This document shows, piece by piece, positions 1 to 8,376 of a stretch of DNA of 64,000 nt. The notes beneath the pieces are model-generated. The model worked only from the letters and a program-made list of their open reading frames with translations, made no database searches and was not told the origin of the DNA. Origin of the DNA: Pseudoselenomonas ruminantium (GTDB lineage: Bacteria; Bacillota; Negativicutes; Selenomonadales; Selenomonadaceae); NCBI GenBank assembly GCA_015058575.1, contig SVBZ01000017.1, positions 1 through 64,000 on the forward strand, written 5' to 3'. Positions within the stretch are counted from its first letter, which is position 1; the number at the start of each line of letters is the position of its first letter. The position numbers were made by a program, and so were the translations under genes.

Positions 1-1
1 A

Positions 2-874
2 GAGTCAAGCGACTGGCGTAAGGCAGCAGAAGATATCGATGTGATCATCCTCTGCCCTGGGATGCGTCATCGCTACAAAGTGGCTGTGATTAATCACTGT
101 CATCAGACGGGGAAAACAACACTATTGATTCCTAATACCTACGAAATCTTTTGCACAGGCGCAGAACTGGACAAGATTGATGATATTCCCGTATTTCGCC
201 CGCAAAGCCTTAATCCCAGCTTAGAGGTGCGTACGCTAAAACGAATGTTGGATATCGTAGTAGCAGGTATCGGCTTTATCTGCGCTCTGCCCTTTATGGT
301 TGTCACAGGGATAGCAATAAAAATCTTCGATCCTGGTCCTATGCTATACAGTCAGATTCGGACTGGCAAGAACGGCAAAGAATTTCGTGTCTACAAATTC
401 CGCACCATGCGGGTAGATGCCGAAAAATACACCGGGCCGATGCTGGCACAGGAAAATGACCCGAGAATCACTAAGCTGGGAAAATTCCTGCGCGCCGTAA
501 GGCTTGACGAATTGCCACAGATCTGGAATGTAATCATCGGCGATATGAGTATTGTCGGCCCCAGACCGGAGCGGCCTTTCTTTGTGGAGCAATTTGTCAA
601 GGAAACACCAGAATATGCTTATCGCCATAATGTCAAACCCGGCATTACAGGCATGGCCCAAGTCTATGGGAAATACAATACAACTGCTTTTGATAAGTTG
701 GTCTATGATTTGATGTATATCGAAAAATGCGGGTTGCTGACAGATTTAGCAATTATCATTCAGACGGTGAAGGTGCTGTTTACTAAGAGTGCTACAGAAG
801 GTGCTGGTGTTGGACAGAAACCGCTGAATTTAGAAAAGTATGATATTGGCAATAATATTTATGGAGACTTTTAA
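2..874 (+). CDS. Polyprenyl-phosphate sugar-1-phosphate transferase, 5'-truncated
   Basis: This enzyme family moves a sugar-1-phosphate from a nucleotide sugar onto undecaprenyl phosphate at the inner membrane, starting a polysaccharide repeat unit. The frame is open to the first bases of the window, so the true start lies upstream; the GTG at 41 in the ORF track is internal. The visible part has the end of a Rossmann-like N-terminal domain, a membrane helix after 'RTLKRMLDIV', and the catalytic core with 'YKFRTMRVDAE', 'RLDELPQIWNV', 'GDMSIVGPRPE' and 'KPGITGMAQV', which are hallmarks of the WbaP/WcaJ family. It opens the polysaccharide locus. Its base composition is clearly less AT-rich than the next seven genes. 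The sugar cannot be told from sequence. Confidence 0.93.
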   Translation, partial: ESSDWRKAAEDIDVIILCPGMRHRYKVAVINHCHQTGKTTLLIPNTYEIFCTGAELDKIDDIPVFRPQSLNPSLEVRTLKRMLDIVVAGIGFICALPFMVVTGIAIKIFDPGPMLYSQIRTGKNGKEFRVYKFRTMRVDAEKYTGPMLAQENDPRITKLGKFLRAVRLDELPQIWNVIIGDMSIVGPRPERPFFVEQFVKETPEYAYRHNVKPGITGMAQVYGKYNTTAFDKLVYDLMYIEKCGLLTDLAIIIQTVKVLFTKSATEGAGVGQKPLNLEKYDIGNNIYGDF

Positions 875-893
875 GTACTATGGAGACTTTTAA
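860..893 (+). repeat. 15-bp direct repeat at the polysaccharide cassette boundary
   Basis: TATGGAGACTTTTAA occurs at 860-874 and again at 879-893, separated by GTAC. The first copy encodes the last residues and stop of the sugar-phosphate transferase; the second supplies the first ATG of the glycosyltransferase that follows. The sharp fall in GC begins exactly here, so the repeat probably marks a recombination joint. Confidence 0.9.
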
Positions 894-1647
894 TCAATTT
901 TTAGATGATATGGTTTCTATAATAATGCCGGCATATAATAGTGATAATACAATTTCAGATAGTATAGAGTCGGTGTTGAAACAAACATATGAAAATTGGG
1001 AATTGATTATTATAGATGATTGCTCAACTGATAATACAATAAATGTTGTTTTGTCATTTGATGACGAAAGAATATGTTTAATCAGGCAAAATAGTAATCG
1101 AGGGGTTGCAGAAGCAAGAAATATTGGCATAAAAAAAGCAAGAGGGAGGTTTTTAGCATTTTTAGATAGTGATGATGTTTGGTCGGAAATAAAGATAGAA
1201 AGACAAATGAGTTTTATGAAGACAAATGATGTAAGTTTTTCTTATACTTGGTATCATCACTTGGATACAGAAAATAATGGTAAAATTAAGGTTATTAAAA
1301 CACAGCCATATGTTAATTATCAAAAATTATTGAAAGGTAATGATATTGGTTGTTTAACTGTCATGATTGATCATGCTGCATACCCTAATATTATGATGCC
1401 TAATAAGCGTCATGAAGATTATATAACATGGCTAAATATTTTAAAAGAAAATAATGGTTATGCATATTCTATTAATGAAGATTTAGCGGCTTATAGGAAA
1501 AGTTTAAATTCATTATCAAGTAATAAAATTAAGAGCATAAAGTGGACTTGGGATGTCTATAGAAAAGATCAAAATCTATCTTTTTTTTCTTCTTTGTATT
1601 ACTTAGCATTTTATGCTATAAGAGCTATTCAAAAACACATAAAATGA
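880..1647 (+). CDS. Glycosyltransferase family 2
   Basis: A GT-A fold glycosyltransferase, expected to add one sugar of the repeat unit at the cytoplasmic face of the membrane. The N-terminus has 'VSIIMPAYNS', then 'IIIDDCSTDNT' for nucleotide-sugar binding, 'RGVAEARNIGI', and the metal-binding DXD region 'FLDSDDVW' near residue 98. At about 255 residues it is a compact single-domain family 2 enzyme. The ATG at 880 lies in the second copy of a duplicated 15-mer, so the first ten residues may be non-native; the ATG at 910, giving 'MVSIIMP', would be the conventional start. Strongly AT-rich, as are the genes up to 8140. Donor and acceptor are unknown. Confidence 0.9.
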   Translation: METFNQFLDDMVSIIMPAYNSDNTISDSIESVLKQTYENWELIIIDDCSTDNTINVVLSFDDERICLIRQNSNRGVAEARNIGIKKARGRFLAFLDSDDVWSEIKIERQMSFMKTNDVSFSYTWYHHLDTENNGKIKVIKTQPYVNYQKLLKGNDIGCLTVMIDHAAYPNIMMPNKRHEDYITWLNILKENNGYAYSINEDLAAYRKSLNSLSSNKIKSIKWTWDVYRKDQNLSFFSSLYYLAFYAIRAIQKHIK

Positions 1648-1665
1648 AATGAAGTGAAAGAAAAT

Positions 1666-2730
1666 ATGAACATTGTGATTTCCTCGATGCATTTTTCTCC
1701 AGCATTTATATCGCATATGGGAGGATATGGTAATTTATGCAGGATGATTGGTGCTGATGTTAGTTTTTTGATAGATGAAAAATATAAAGAATTCGGAGAA
1801 TTTAATAGGCAAAAAATATATACGGATATTCCCAAAAATGAAATAAGTAAATATGATTTGATTATTTTTGTAAATTTTGCTGTAGAGAATGTTAGAATAG
1901 CAAGATTATGGAGAAAACAGGGGAAAAAGATTATATATGTATTACATGAACCGGATTTGGGGATGAGGAGACTATATCATGAATCTTTTGTAGGTGCAGC
2001 AAAAATTATTATTGCTGGAATTATATCTAAATACATATGTAGATTAAGTGATTTAGTTTTAGTAGCTTCGCAACAGGGAATGAATAGTTATAAGAAGTAT
2101 TATAGTATGTACAACTCTAATGTACGATTGATTCCTCTGATTTTTGATGATGAAATAAGAAGTGAAGATATAAGAATTGGGAAGAAGATATTTTTTTCAT
2201 ATATTGGAAATATTAGTAAATCACATGCTTTTTTAGAATATATAAAAGCTATAAAAAAAATCCACGAGATAAATGGTAAAGCGAAGTTTCTTATAGCAAC
2301 TAGAAATGATATTAATAATTTAATAAACAATGATAAATATGTTAAGAATATGATTGAAGATGAAACATTAATTATACAGTCTGGAAGGGATTTGAGTAAT
2401 GAGGAAATTAATCATTACTATTTGGATAGTTTTTGCGTGTGGACGGCATATGCATCTAGTACACAGAGCGGGGTGTTAGGGAAGTCTTTTATGGCAGGTA
2501 CACCAGTTCTTGCATCACGTGTTGGTAGCTTTAATGAATTTGTGATTGAAGGTAAAAATGGAGAAATAATAAATTCATACTCTTTTGAAGTTATTAATGA
2601 AAAGATTATGCAAATATTTAATAATAAGAGAGAATATGTAAAAAATGCTAGAGATACGTACGAAAAGATATATTCATATAAAAGTTATGAAAAAACTTTT
2701 GCTAAAATTGTTGATGAATTAAATGGATGA
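1666..2730 (+). CDS. Glycosyltransferase, GT4-like
   Basis: A predicted GT-B fold glycosyltransferase of about 354 residues. The C-terminal nucleotide-binding half is recognisable from 'FSYIGNISKSHAFLEYIKAI' and 'KSFMAGTPVLASRVGSFNEFV', which resembles the donor-binding end of GT4 enzymes although the usual E-x7-E is weak. The N-terminal acceptor half starts 'MNIVISSMHFSPAF' and has a glycine-rich 'MGGYGN' segment. The ORF track begins at a GTG at 1654 with little in front of it; the ATG at 1666 is preceded by GAAGTGAAAG and is preferred. AT-rich like its neighbours; donor sugar not predictable. Confidence 0.8.
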   Translation: MNIVISSMHFSPAFISHMGGYGNLCRMIGADVSFLIDEKYKEFGEFNRQKIYTDIPKNEISKYDLIIFVNFAVENVRIARLWRKQGKKIIYVLHEPDLGMRRLYHESFVGAAKIIIAGIISKYICRLSDLVLVASQQGMNSYKKYYSMYNSNVRLIPLIFDDEIRSEDIRIGKKIFFSYIGNISKSHAFLEYIKAIKKIHEINGKAKFLIATRNDINNLINNDKYVKNMIEDETLIIQSGRDLSNEEINHYYLDSFCVWTAYASSTQSGVLGKSFMAGTPVLASRVGSFNEFVIEGKNGEIINSYSFEVINEKIMQIFNNKREYVKNARDTYEKIYSYKSYEKTFAKIVDELNG

Positions 2731-2749
2731 TGGAAAACAGAGGTAAATA

Positions 2750-3838
2750 ATGGAAATATACATTTTTCTATATGGATGGAGCATTATTTTAGCCTTGTTT
2801 TTTCTGTTGCTTTGTAAAAATAAATTCAAGAAAATCTATATTCTATTAAATGCAATACCAATGATTACGGTTTTGGGGTTTCGAGGAATATATACTGGGG
2901 CAGATACATATACTTATGTTTCTGCATTTGAAATTATCGGAGTACATGGCAACGGATGGTTAGACTGCGTTGATATGGAATATGGCTATATCATATTTAA
3001 TAAAATAGTATATACTTTGTTTGGGGATGTTAGATATTTATTTATTTCTATTGCAGGATTAAGTATTGGAATTTTATGTTGGTTTATAAATAAATATTCA
3101 TGTAATATTTATTTATCGCTGATTGTATTTAATGGAATAGGTTTTTTTATTTCTAATGTAAATACAATAAGACAATGCTTAGCGACTTCTATCTTGTTAA
3201 TTGCATTAAATTATATTATTGAAAACAAAAAATATATAGCAATATTGTTTGTCATGATAGCTGGATCATTTCATATGACAGCGTATTTGTTTTTTCCGTT
3301 GGTCTTTTTACAACCATTAAATATGAAAAAAATATTTTTAGTGATAATGTCATGCGTATATGTCGTTTTTTTGGTACATGATGCTGGATTGATGGCTGTA
3401 GCATCAATCCTTCCAGAAAAATATTTGCTATATATAGGAAGCGTACATGATGTTGAAAGTAGCAAAATAGGTTCTGTAATTCGAGGTGTAGCATATATAT
3501 TCATTTCTCTTGTTAGTATTTGGCAGTATCATACTGGAAATGCTTCTCTTGATAAAGAAATTGATAATAAAATAAATAGTCAATGTGTGTTATGGTTTGC
3601 TATGCTTGTTTTTCTCTCAGGGCTAATATTATGCATTCAATATGATGTGGCGATTATAGGACGAATAGGATATACTTTTACGATTTTTATCTGTTTGCTA
3701 GTTCCGATTTTCTTTTATGGAATGGGAAAAGTGGCAAGGATGTTCGCTATACCAATATTTATCATCGTGTTAACGCTTCAATTTTTTTATATGATTCAAA
3801 ATCTACCTAAAGACAGAATATATTATTTTTTATATTAG
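2750..3838 (+). CDS. EpsG/Wzy-like polysaccharide polymerase
   Basis: A very hydrophobic 362-residue protein with roughly ten membrane segments. The early motif 'GFRGIYTGADTYTYVSAFE' matches the conserved 'R...GTDT..Y' signature of the EpsG family, whose members join lipid-linked repeat units into a polymer outside the inner membrane. This fits its place among glycosyltransferases and a Wzx flippase, giving a Wzx/Wzy-type assembly line. Polymerases are poorly conserved, so the role rests on topology, the signature and context. It ends with a very AT-rich tail and is followed 37 bases later by the next gene. Confidence 0.85.
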   Translation: MEIYIFLYGWSIILALFFLLLCKNKFKKIYILLNAIPMITVLGFRGIYTGADTYTYVSAFEIIGVHGNGWLDCVDMEYGYIIFNKIVYTLFGDVRYLFISIAGLSIGILCWFINKYSCNIYLSLIVFNGIGFFISNVNTIRQCLATSILLIALNYIIENKKYIAILFVMIAGSFHMTAYLFFPLVFLQPLNMKKIFLVIMSCVYVVFLVHDAGLMAVASILPEKYLLYIGSVHDVESSKIGSVIRGVAYIFISLVSIWQYHTGNASLDKEIDNKINSQCVLWFAMLVFLSGLILCIQYDVAIIGRIGYTFTIFICLLVPIFFYGMGKVARMFAIPIFIIVLTLQFFYMIQNLPKDRIYYFLY

Positions 3839-3875
3839 TGGTTACATTTTTTTACTATTGTATGGGGGGATATAT

Positions 3876-4982
3876 GTGAAACGAGTATTATGTCTTATTG
3901 CAAATATGGACACAGGTGGAGCAGAAACATTACTTATGAAACTATATCGAACAATGAATGTTGAAGAATATCAGTTTGATTTTTTAACATATGCTGGGAA
4001 AAATGGATATTATGATAAAGAGATTATTAATCGAGGTGGCAAGATATATCCTATAACACCTGTAAAAAAAAATCCTATAAAATGTTTTTATGATGTTTAT
4101 ACTGTTGTGAAAGGCGGAGGATATAAATCAGTTCTTTTGTCTGTTCCATTTTCTGTTTATTCGATTATGTTATTAATAGCAAGAATGGCTGGAGCAAAAA
4201 AAATAGGTTTACGTTGCACTAATACAAAAGTCGGTGATGGAAAAATATCTTACACAGTATTGCATTACATTTTTAAACCTTTTGCAAAAGTAGTGACTAA
4301 TGTGAAGTTATCGCCATCTGTTCTAGCCGCAGAATGGATGTTTGGTAAAGGCTGCGTTTATAAAAAACAAGCAGTGATATTAAATAATGGAGTGCAGTTA
4401 GATAAGTTTATTTTTTCTATACAAAGAAGAAAGATGATTCGAGAAGAATTTAATGTTTCAAATAAACATGTTTACGGGCATGTTGGTCGGTTTGTAAAAC
4501 AAAAGAATCATATATTTCTATTAAAGATATTTCAAGAGATATGTAAACAAGACTCTGAGGCGGTTTTGCTTCTGGTTGGTACGGGAATGTTATTAGAGGA
4601 TATAAAAAAGAAGGTTTATGAATTAAAGATAGAAAACTCGGTTATTTTTGCTGGGGTTAGAAAAGATATTCCAGATATTATGATGGCAATGGATGTTGTT
4701 ATTTTTCCATCTTATTATGAAGGTATGCCAAATGTGATTATTGAAGCACAATGTACCGGTTTGCCATGTATTATTGCAGATACAATTACACGTGATGTTC
4801 AAGTAACAGATCTTATTGAATTTCTAAGCTTAGAGGATGATGCTTTGATTTGGGCAAATACAGCAATGAAAAAAATGACGCTATCTAAAGATATAAAAAG
4901 AAATATTTATAATAGTATCATGAAGGAAAAAGGATATGATATCAATGATGTTACTTGTAAATTCTTGGAATTAATGACATAA
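3876..4982 (+). CDS. Glycosyltransferase family 4
   Basis: A GT-B retaining glycosyltransferase of about 368 residues. The N-terminus 'RVLCLIANMDTGGAETLLM' has the glycine-rich loop of GT4 enzymes; the C-terminal half has 'GRFVKQKNHIFLLKIF', 'LLLVGTGMLLEDI' and 'FPSYYEGMPNVIIEAQCTG', the donor-binding E-x7-E region. The ORF track starts at a TTG at 3858; the GTG at 3876 is better because it follows TATGGGGGGA by five bases and gives the normal family N-terminus. It probably acts on the lipid-linked repeat unit in the cytoplasm. AT-rich. Confidence 0.9.
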   Translation: MKRVLCLIANMDTGGAETLLMKLYRTMNVEEYQFDFLTYAGKNGYYDKEIINRGGKIYPITPVKKNPIKCFYDVYTVVKGGGYKSVLLSVPFSVYSIMLLIARMAGAKKIGLRCTNTKVGDGKISYTVLHYIFKPFAKVVTNVKLSPSVLAAEWMFGKGCVYKKQAVILNNGVQLDKFIFSIQRRKMIREEFNVSNKHVYGHVGRFVKQKNHIFLLKIFQEICKQDSEAVLLLVGTGMLLEDIKKKVYELKIENSVIFAGVRKDIPDIMMAMDVVIFPSYYEGMPNVIIEAQCTGLPCIIADTITRDVQVTDLIEFLSLEDDALIWANTAMKKMTLSKDIKRNIYNSIMKEKGYDINDVTCKFLELMT

Positions 4983-5036
4983 AGGATAAATATATACTAT
5001 CAAATATTTCGATTATATAATTGGGAGCTGTTAATT

Positions 5037-5567
5037 TTGTTGAAATGGATATTAGATAAGTGGAATAAGAAAAAAAATACAATAGATTACTGGAGGGGGG
5101 AAGGTACAAGAATTGGTGAACGTTGTTTTGTACATCCTGATGCAGATTTTGGATCAGAACCATATTTGATTTCTTTGGGGAATCATGTTCGAGTTAATAA
5201 TGGCGTAAAGATGATAACACATGATGGTGGTGTCTGGGTTTTGCGAGAGTTGCCTAGTATTAATCGTCATAAAGAAATTGATTTGTTCGGGAAAATTTCG
5301 ATAGGGGATAATGTTCATATAGGAACTAATGCTATTATTTTGCCAGGCGTGTCAATAGGTTCAAATTCTATTATTGGAGTCGGTGCAATTGTTACGCGTA
5401 GTATACCGGAGAATTCTATCGCAGTTGGTATTCCGGCACGTGTTATTGAAACTGTAGATGATTATTATGAAAAAAATAAATATAAATTATTATACACTAA
5501 GCTAATGACTGATATTGAAAAAAAGAATTATTTATTAAAAGAAGATATTGAGTTAAAAAATAAATAA
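5037..5567 (+). CDS. Hexapeptide-repeat acyltransferase
   Basis: A left-handed beta-helix acyltransferase of 176 residues, likely O- or N-acetylating a sugar of the repeat unit with acetyl-CoA. The coil repeats are visible as 'GTRIGERCFVHPDADFG', 'GKISIGDNVHIGTNAIILPG' and 'VSIGSNSIIGVGAIVTR', ending in 'IPENSIAVGIPARVI', typical of the maltose/galactoside acetyltransferase group. The catalytic histidine is probably in 'MITHDGG'. The start is a TTG at 5037, nine bases after GGGAG; no in-frame ATG is available nearby. It may decorate a capsule or O-antigen, which cannot be decided here. Confidence 0.88.
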   Translation: MLKWILDKWNKKKNTIDYWRGEGTRIGERCFVHPDADFGSEPYLISLGNHVRVNNGVKMITHDGGVWVLRELPSINRHKEIDLFGKISIGDNVHIGTNAIILPGVSIGSNSIIGVGAIVTRSIPENSIAVGIPARVIETVDDYYEKNKYKLLYTKLMTDIEKKNYLLKEDIELKNK

Positions 5568-5586
5568 TAATGGGAAAAGGACAGAA

Positions 5587-6741
5587 ATGAAAAAGGTACT
5601 TCAAATTATAGAACATATGGGAGCTGGTGGAGCACAAAAGATTATTACAGATACATTGATTCTTATGAAAAATGATAAGAAGATTAAATTTTCGCTATTG
5701 GTGCTAACAAGCAAAAGTGATTCTAGTTATGAACAACTTTTAGATAAAGAAAATATTCCCATTATATATTTACATTCTACAGAAGGTTATAATGGTAATA
5801 ATATTATTCGTAAAATTTTAAATAAAGTTAAGAATAGAATTATAGATCAATATTTGATTTATAAAAAACTAATGGAAATCTCCCCGGATATCATACATAG
5901 TCATATTACTCCTATACAGATTAAGCTGTTTATTCCTTTTTTGGTTTCTAGAATTCCTATATGGATACATACTATGCATTCAGACCCGCTAAGATTTTCC
6001 TGTTTTATAAGATGTTTTACTAAAATATTATGCCGTTATATTAATTTTTTTCCAGTGGCCGTAACAAAAGGACAATTGAATCGCATAAATAAATATTATA
6101 ATATAAATAATTGCTATTTATTGCGAAATCGTATAAATGTTTTTTTAATAAAAAAATATATAAAAGCACTTGATAAAAAACATGCTAGACGATTGTTTAA
6201 TATACCAGAAAATGCCTTTGTAGTTGGTGGAGCAGGACGATTTGTACAAATAAAAAAATTTGACAAACTTGTAGAGATTTTTTTCGAATATCAAAAATAC
6301 AATAACAATTCTTTTTTGATTTTAGTTGGTGATGGCCCGGAGAGAAGAAAAATATCGGATTTGATAAGTCAGTATAAATTGGAGAAAAAATCGATAATTA
6401 TTGGGAGCCTACCTACGGATAAGATGATTATGTTCTATTCAAGTATTGATGTGTTTTTACAGCCATCTATTTCTGAATCATGTTCATTAGTTGCTCTTGA
6501 AGCACAAGCTGTAGGCATACCAGTCATTGTTTCAGATGCAATACCAACAGACATATTGTTTAGCAACAAAACTGTTCAGATGAAAAAAGATGCATCTATT
6601 CGTGAATGGGCTGCAGAAATTTATAAACCTTCTTATCTACAACCGCAGGCATCAATAGATAATTATGATATAAATACTTTAAAAAATGATATATATAATA
6701 TATATCATTCGATTTTATTGAGAGTAAAAAATGGAAATTAA
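5587..6741 (+). CDS. Glycosyltransferase family 4
   Basis: The third GT-B enzyme of the cassette, 384 residues. The N-terminus 'VLQIIEHMGAGGAQKIITD' has the family's glycine loop. The C-terminal donor domain shows 'GGAGRFVQIKKFDKLVEIF', 'LILVGDGPERRKI' and 'SISESCSLVALEAQAVGIPVIV', with the E-x7-E motif in a serine-rich setting. RBS GGGAAAAGGACAG precedes the ATG. Its 3' end overlaps the flippase gene by 11 bases, so the two are probably translationally coupled. AT-rich; substrate unknown. Confidence 0.9.
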   Translation: MKKVLQIIEHMGAGGAQKIITDTLILMKNDKKIKFSLLVLTSKSDSSYEQLLDKENIPIIYLHSTEGYNGNNIIRKILNKVKNRIIDQYLIYKKLMEISPDIIHSHITPIQIKLFIPFLVSRIPIWIHTMHSDPLRFSCFIRCFTKILCRYINFFPVAVTKGQLNRINKYYNINNCYLLRNRINVFLIKKYIKALDKKHARRLFNIPENAFVVGGAGRFVQIKKFDKLVEIFFEYQKYNNNSFLILVGDGPERRKISDLISQYKLEKKSIIIGSLPTDKMIMFYSSIDVFLQPSISESCSLVALEAQAVGIPVIVSDAIPTDILFSNKTVQMKKDASIREWAAEIYKPSYLQPQASIDNYDINTLKNDIYNIYHSILLRVKNGN

Positions 6742-8140
6742 AACTAAAAAATCAGATATTATTTGGAATTATTTAGGTGCTTTTCTTGTAATATCTTCAC
6801 AAATTATATGGTTGCCTTTTTTGTTACATTATTTATCTAATGAGTTATTGGGGGTTTGGTATATTTTTGTTAGTATTGGAGGCTTAGTTACATTATTTGA
6901 TTTTGGATTTTCTTCTCAATTTTCGAGAGGAGTAAGTTATGCATGGAGCGGTGTAACGGAATTAAAAAAGGAAGGAATATCGTTAGTAAGAAAAGAATCA
7001 TTACCCAATATTAATTTGATTAAATCTATCATTAAAGCTTGTAAGATGATTTATTTTTTTTTAGCAAGCATTGCTACATTAATTATGTGTACAGGTGGTT
7101 CTTTATATTTATATAATATAGTACCTAGATCATTACATAATGAAATTTTACTTGCATGGCTGGTGTATATTATTGCAGTATTCTTTAATTTATATATAGG
7201 ATATTATGTTGCAGTTCTTCAAGGAATTGGAGATATAAAAAAAATGAACCAAGCAAAGGTAATAGCAAGAGTTGTTATGCTATTTGGAGGGATTGTTGCA
7301 TTAATTATGCAATGGGGATTATTAGGGTTGGCAGTATCCTATCTTTTAAGTGGCTTTATCCAACGGATTTTATGCAAATATTTCGTTTCTTTCCAAGTGC
7401 TGAAAAATTCAAACGTAGAATATGAAAATTATGTGTATAAACCTTTTGAAATTGTAAAAATATTATGGCACAATGCTTGGCGGGATGGGCTAGTAACAAT
7501 ATCACAGTATATAACTGGTCAAGCAAGCGTTTTGCTTTGTGGTGCGTTTTTAACCTTATCGGATACAGGAATTTATTCGGTATCGTTACAAATTATAAAT
7601 GCAATAGTACAGATAGCCCGCAGTATGAGTTCTTCATATATGCCAGCAGTACGTTCAATGTTTGCTAATAATAATTTATTATCAGCAACAACAGTTATTT
7701 CGAAATCTGTGGTTTCTTATTATATTATTACTTTATTATCTGTTGTTGTATTTATTTGTTTAGGGATACCGATAATTCAGTATATAAAACCAAATTTTTT
7801 AATTGATAGGTGTGTATTCGTGGTATTGTCTATTCATTTAATTTTAATAGATAGACATCGCTTGTCGGCTGCATTTATATCGTCATTAAATGAGTTACCA
7901 TACACTTCGGCATTTATAGTTTCGAGTTTTCTGGGAATTTTTTTTGCCTGGATGATGATGTCCTTTTTTAATTTAGGTATTTGGGGACTGATTCTTGCAC
8001 CACTTACCATTCAATGCTTATATAATAACTGGAAATGGCCCTTATATTTAAATAAATATTTAAACACATCAGAATATACTATCTTAAATAATGGGGTTGT
8101 ATGGATACGACTAACTTTTATTAAATATATCCGTAGATAA
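6731..8140 (+). CDS. Wzx-type polysaccharide flippase
   Basis: A 469-residue polytopic protein of the MOP/MATE-like polysaccharide-export superfamily, expected to flip the completed lipid-linked repeat unit across the inner membrane. It begins with a short basic stretch followed by 'IIWNYLGAFLVISSQIIWLPF' and 'LLGVWYIFVSIGGLVTLFDFGF', the usual first two helices, and continues with about 12 predicted helices, including 'RDGLVTISQYITGQASVLL' in the second half. It overlaps the preceding glycosyltransferase and is the last gene of the AT-rich cassette. Together with the EpsG-like protein it supports Wzx/Wzy-dependent assembly. Confidence 0.88.
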   Translation: MEIKTKKSDIIWNYLGAFLVISSQIIWLPFLLHYLSNELLGVWYIFVSIGGLVTLFDFGFSSQFSRGVSYAWSGVTELKKEGISLVRKESLPNINLIKSIIKACKMIYFFLASIATLIMCTGGSLYLYNIVPRSLHNEILLAWLVYIIAVFFNLYIGYYVAVLQGIGDIKKMNQAKVIARVVMLFGGIVALIMQWGLLGLAVSYLLSGFIQRILCKYFVSFQVLKNSNVEYENYVYKPFEIVKILWHNAWRDGLVTISQYITGQASVLLCGAFLTLSDTGIYSVSLQIINAIVQIARSMSSSYMPAVRSMFANNNLLSATTVISKSVVSYYIITLLSVVVFICLGIPIIQYIKPNFLIDRCVFVVLSIHLILIDRHRLSAAFISSLNELPYTSAFIVSSFLGIFFAWMMMSFFNLGIWGLILAPLTIQCLYNNWKWPLYLNKYLNTSEYTILNNGVVWIRLTFIKYIRR

Positions 8141-8376
8141 AAAGTGTGTAGAAGGTGAAGTTGTACTTCACTGATTATGGACTTGGATAAGAAACTGGTG
8201 TATTGCCTTCTTGATATGTTAAAAATAAACTTCGTACATTTAAAACAAGCTTGCAGTAATACATGGCAAAGGAATGTAATTTATTAAATGCTAACTTTAT
8301 GTATGGTTTTTTATAGGTGTGCCATAATATAGCAGTTTCTTAACTGTAAATTTAATTATAAAGGTGTGAAAAAGCA
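8141..8376. other. AT-rich intergenic region at the cassette's right edge
   Basis: 236 bp without a convincing gene. A perfect 7-bp-arm hairpin (GTGAAGT / ACTTCAC, 8155-8171) sits just after the wzx stop but lacks a U tract. A -10-like CATAAT/TATAG region near 8320-8335 may serve manC. The sequence stays AT-rich up to the manC start, where codon use changes, so the region probably contains the right boundary of the imported cassette. No remnant of a transposase was seen. Confidence 0.6.

Noticed and set aside
7465-7668. 67-codon ORF inside wzx
   Set aside because: Out of frame within a well-supported flippase; no ribosome site.
8155-8171. Hairpin after wzx as an intrinsic terminator
   Set aside because: Only 7-bp arms, a three-base loop and no U tract.
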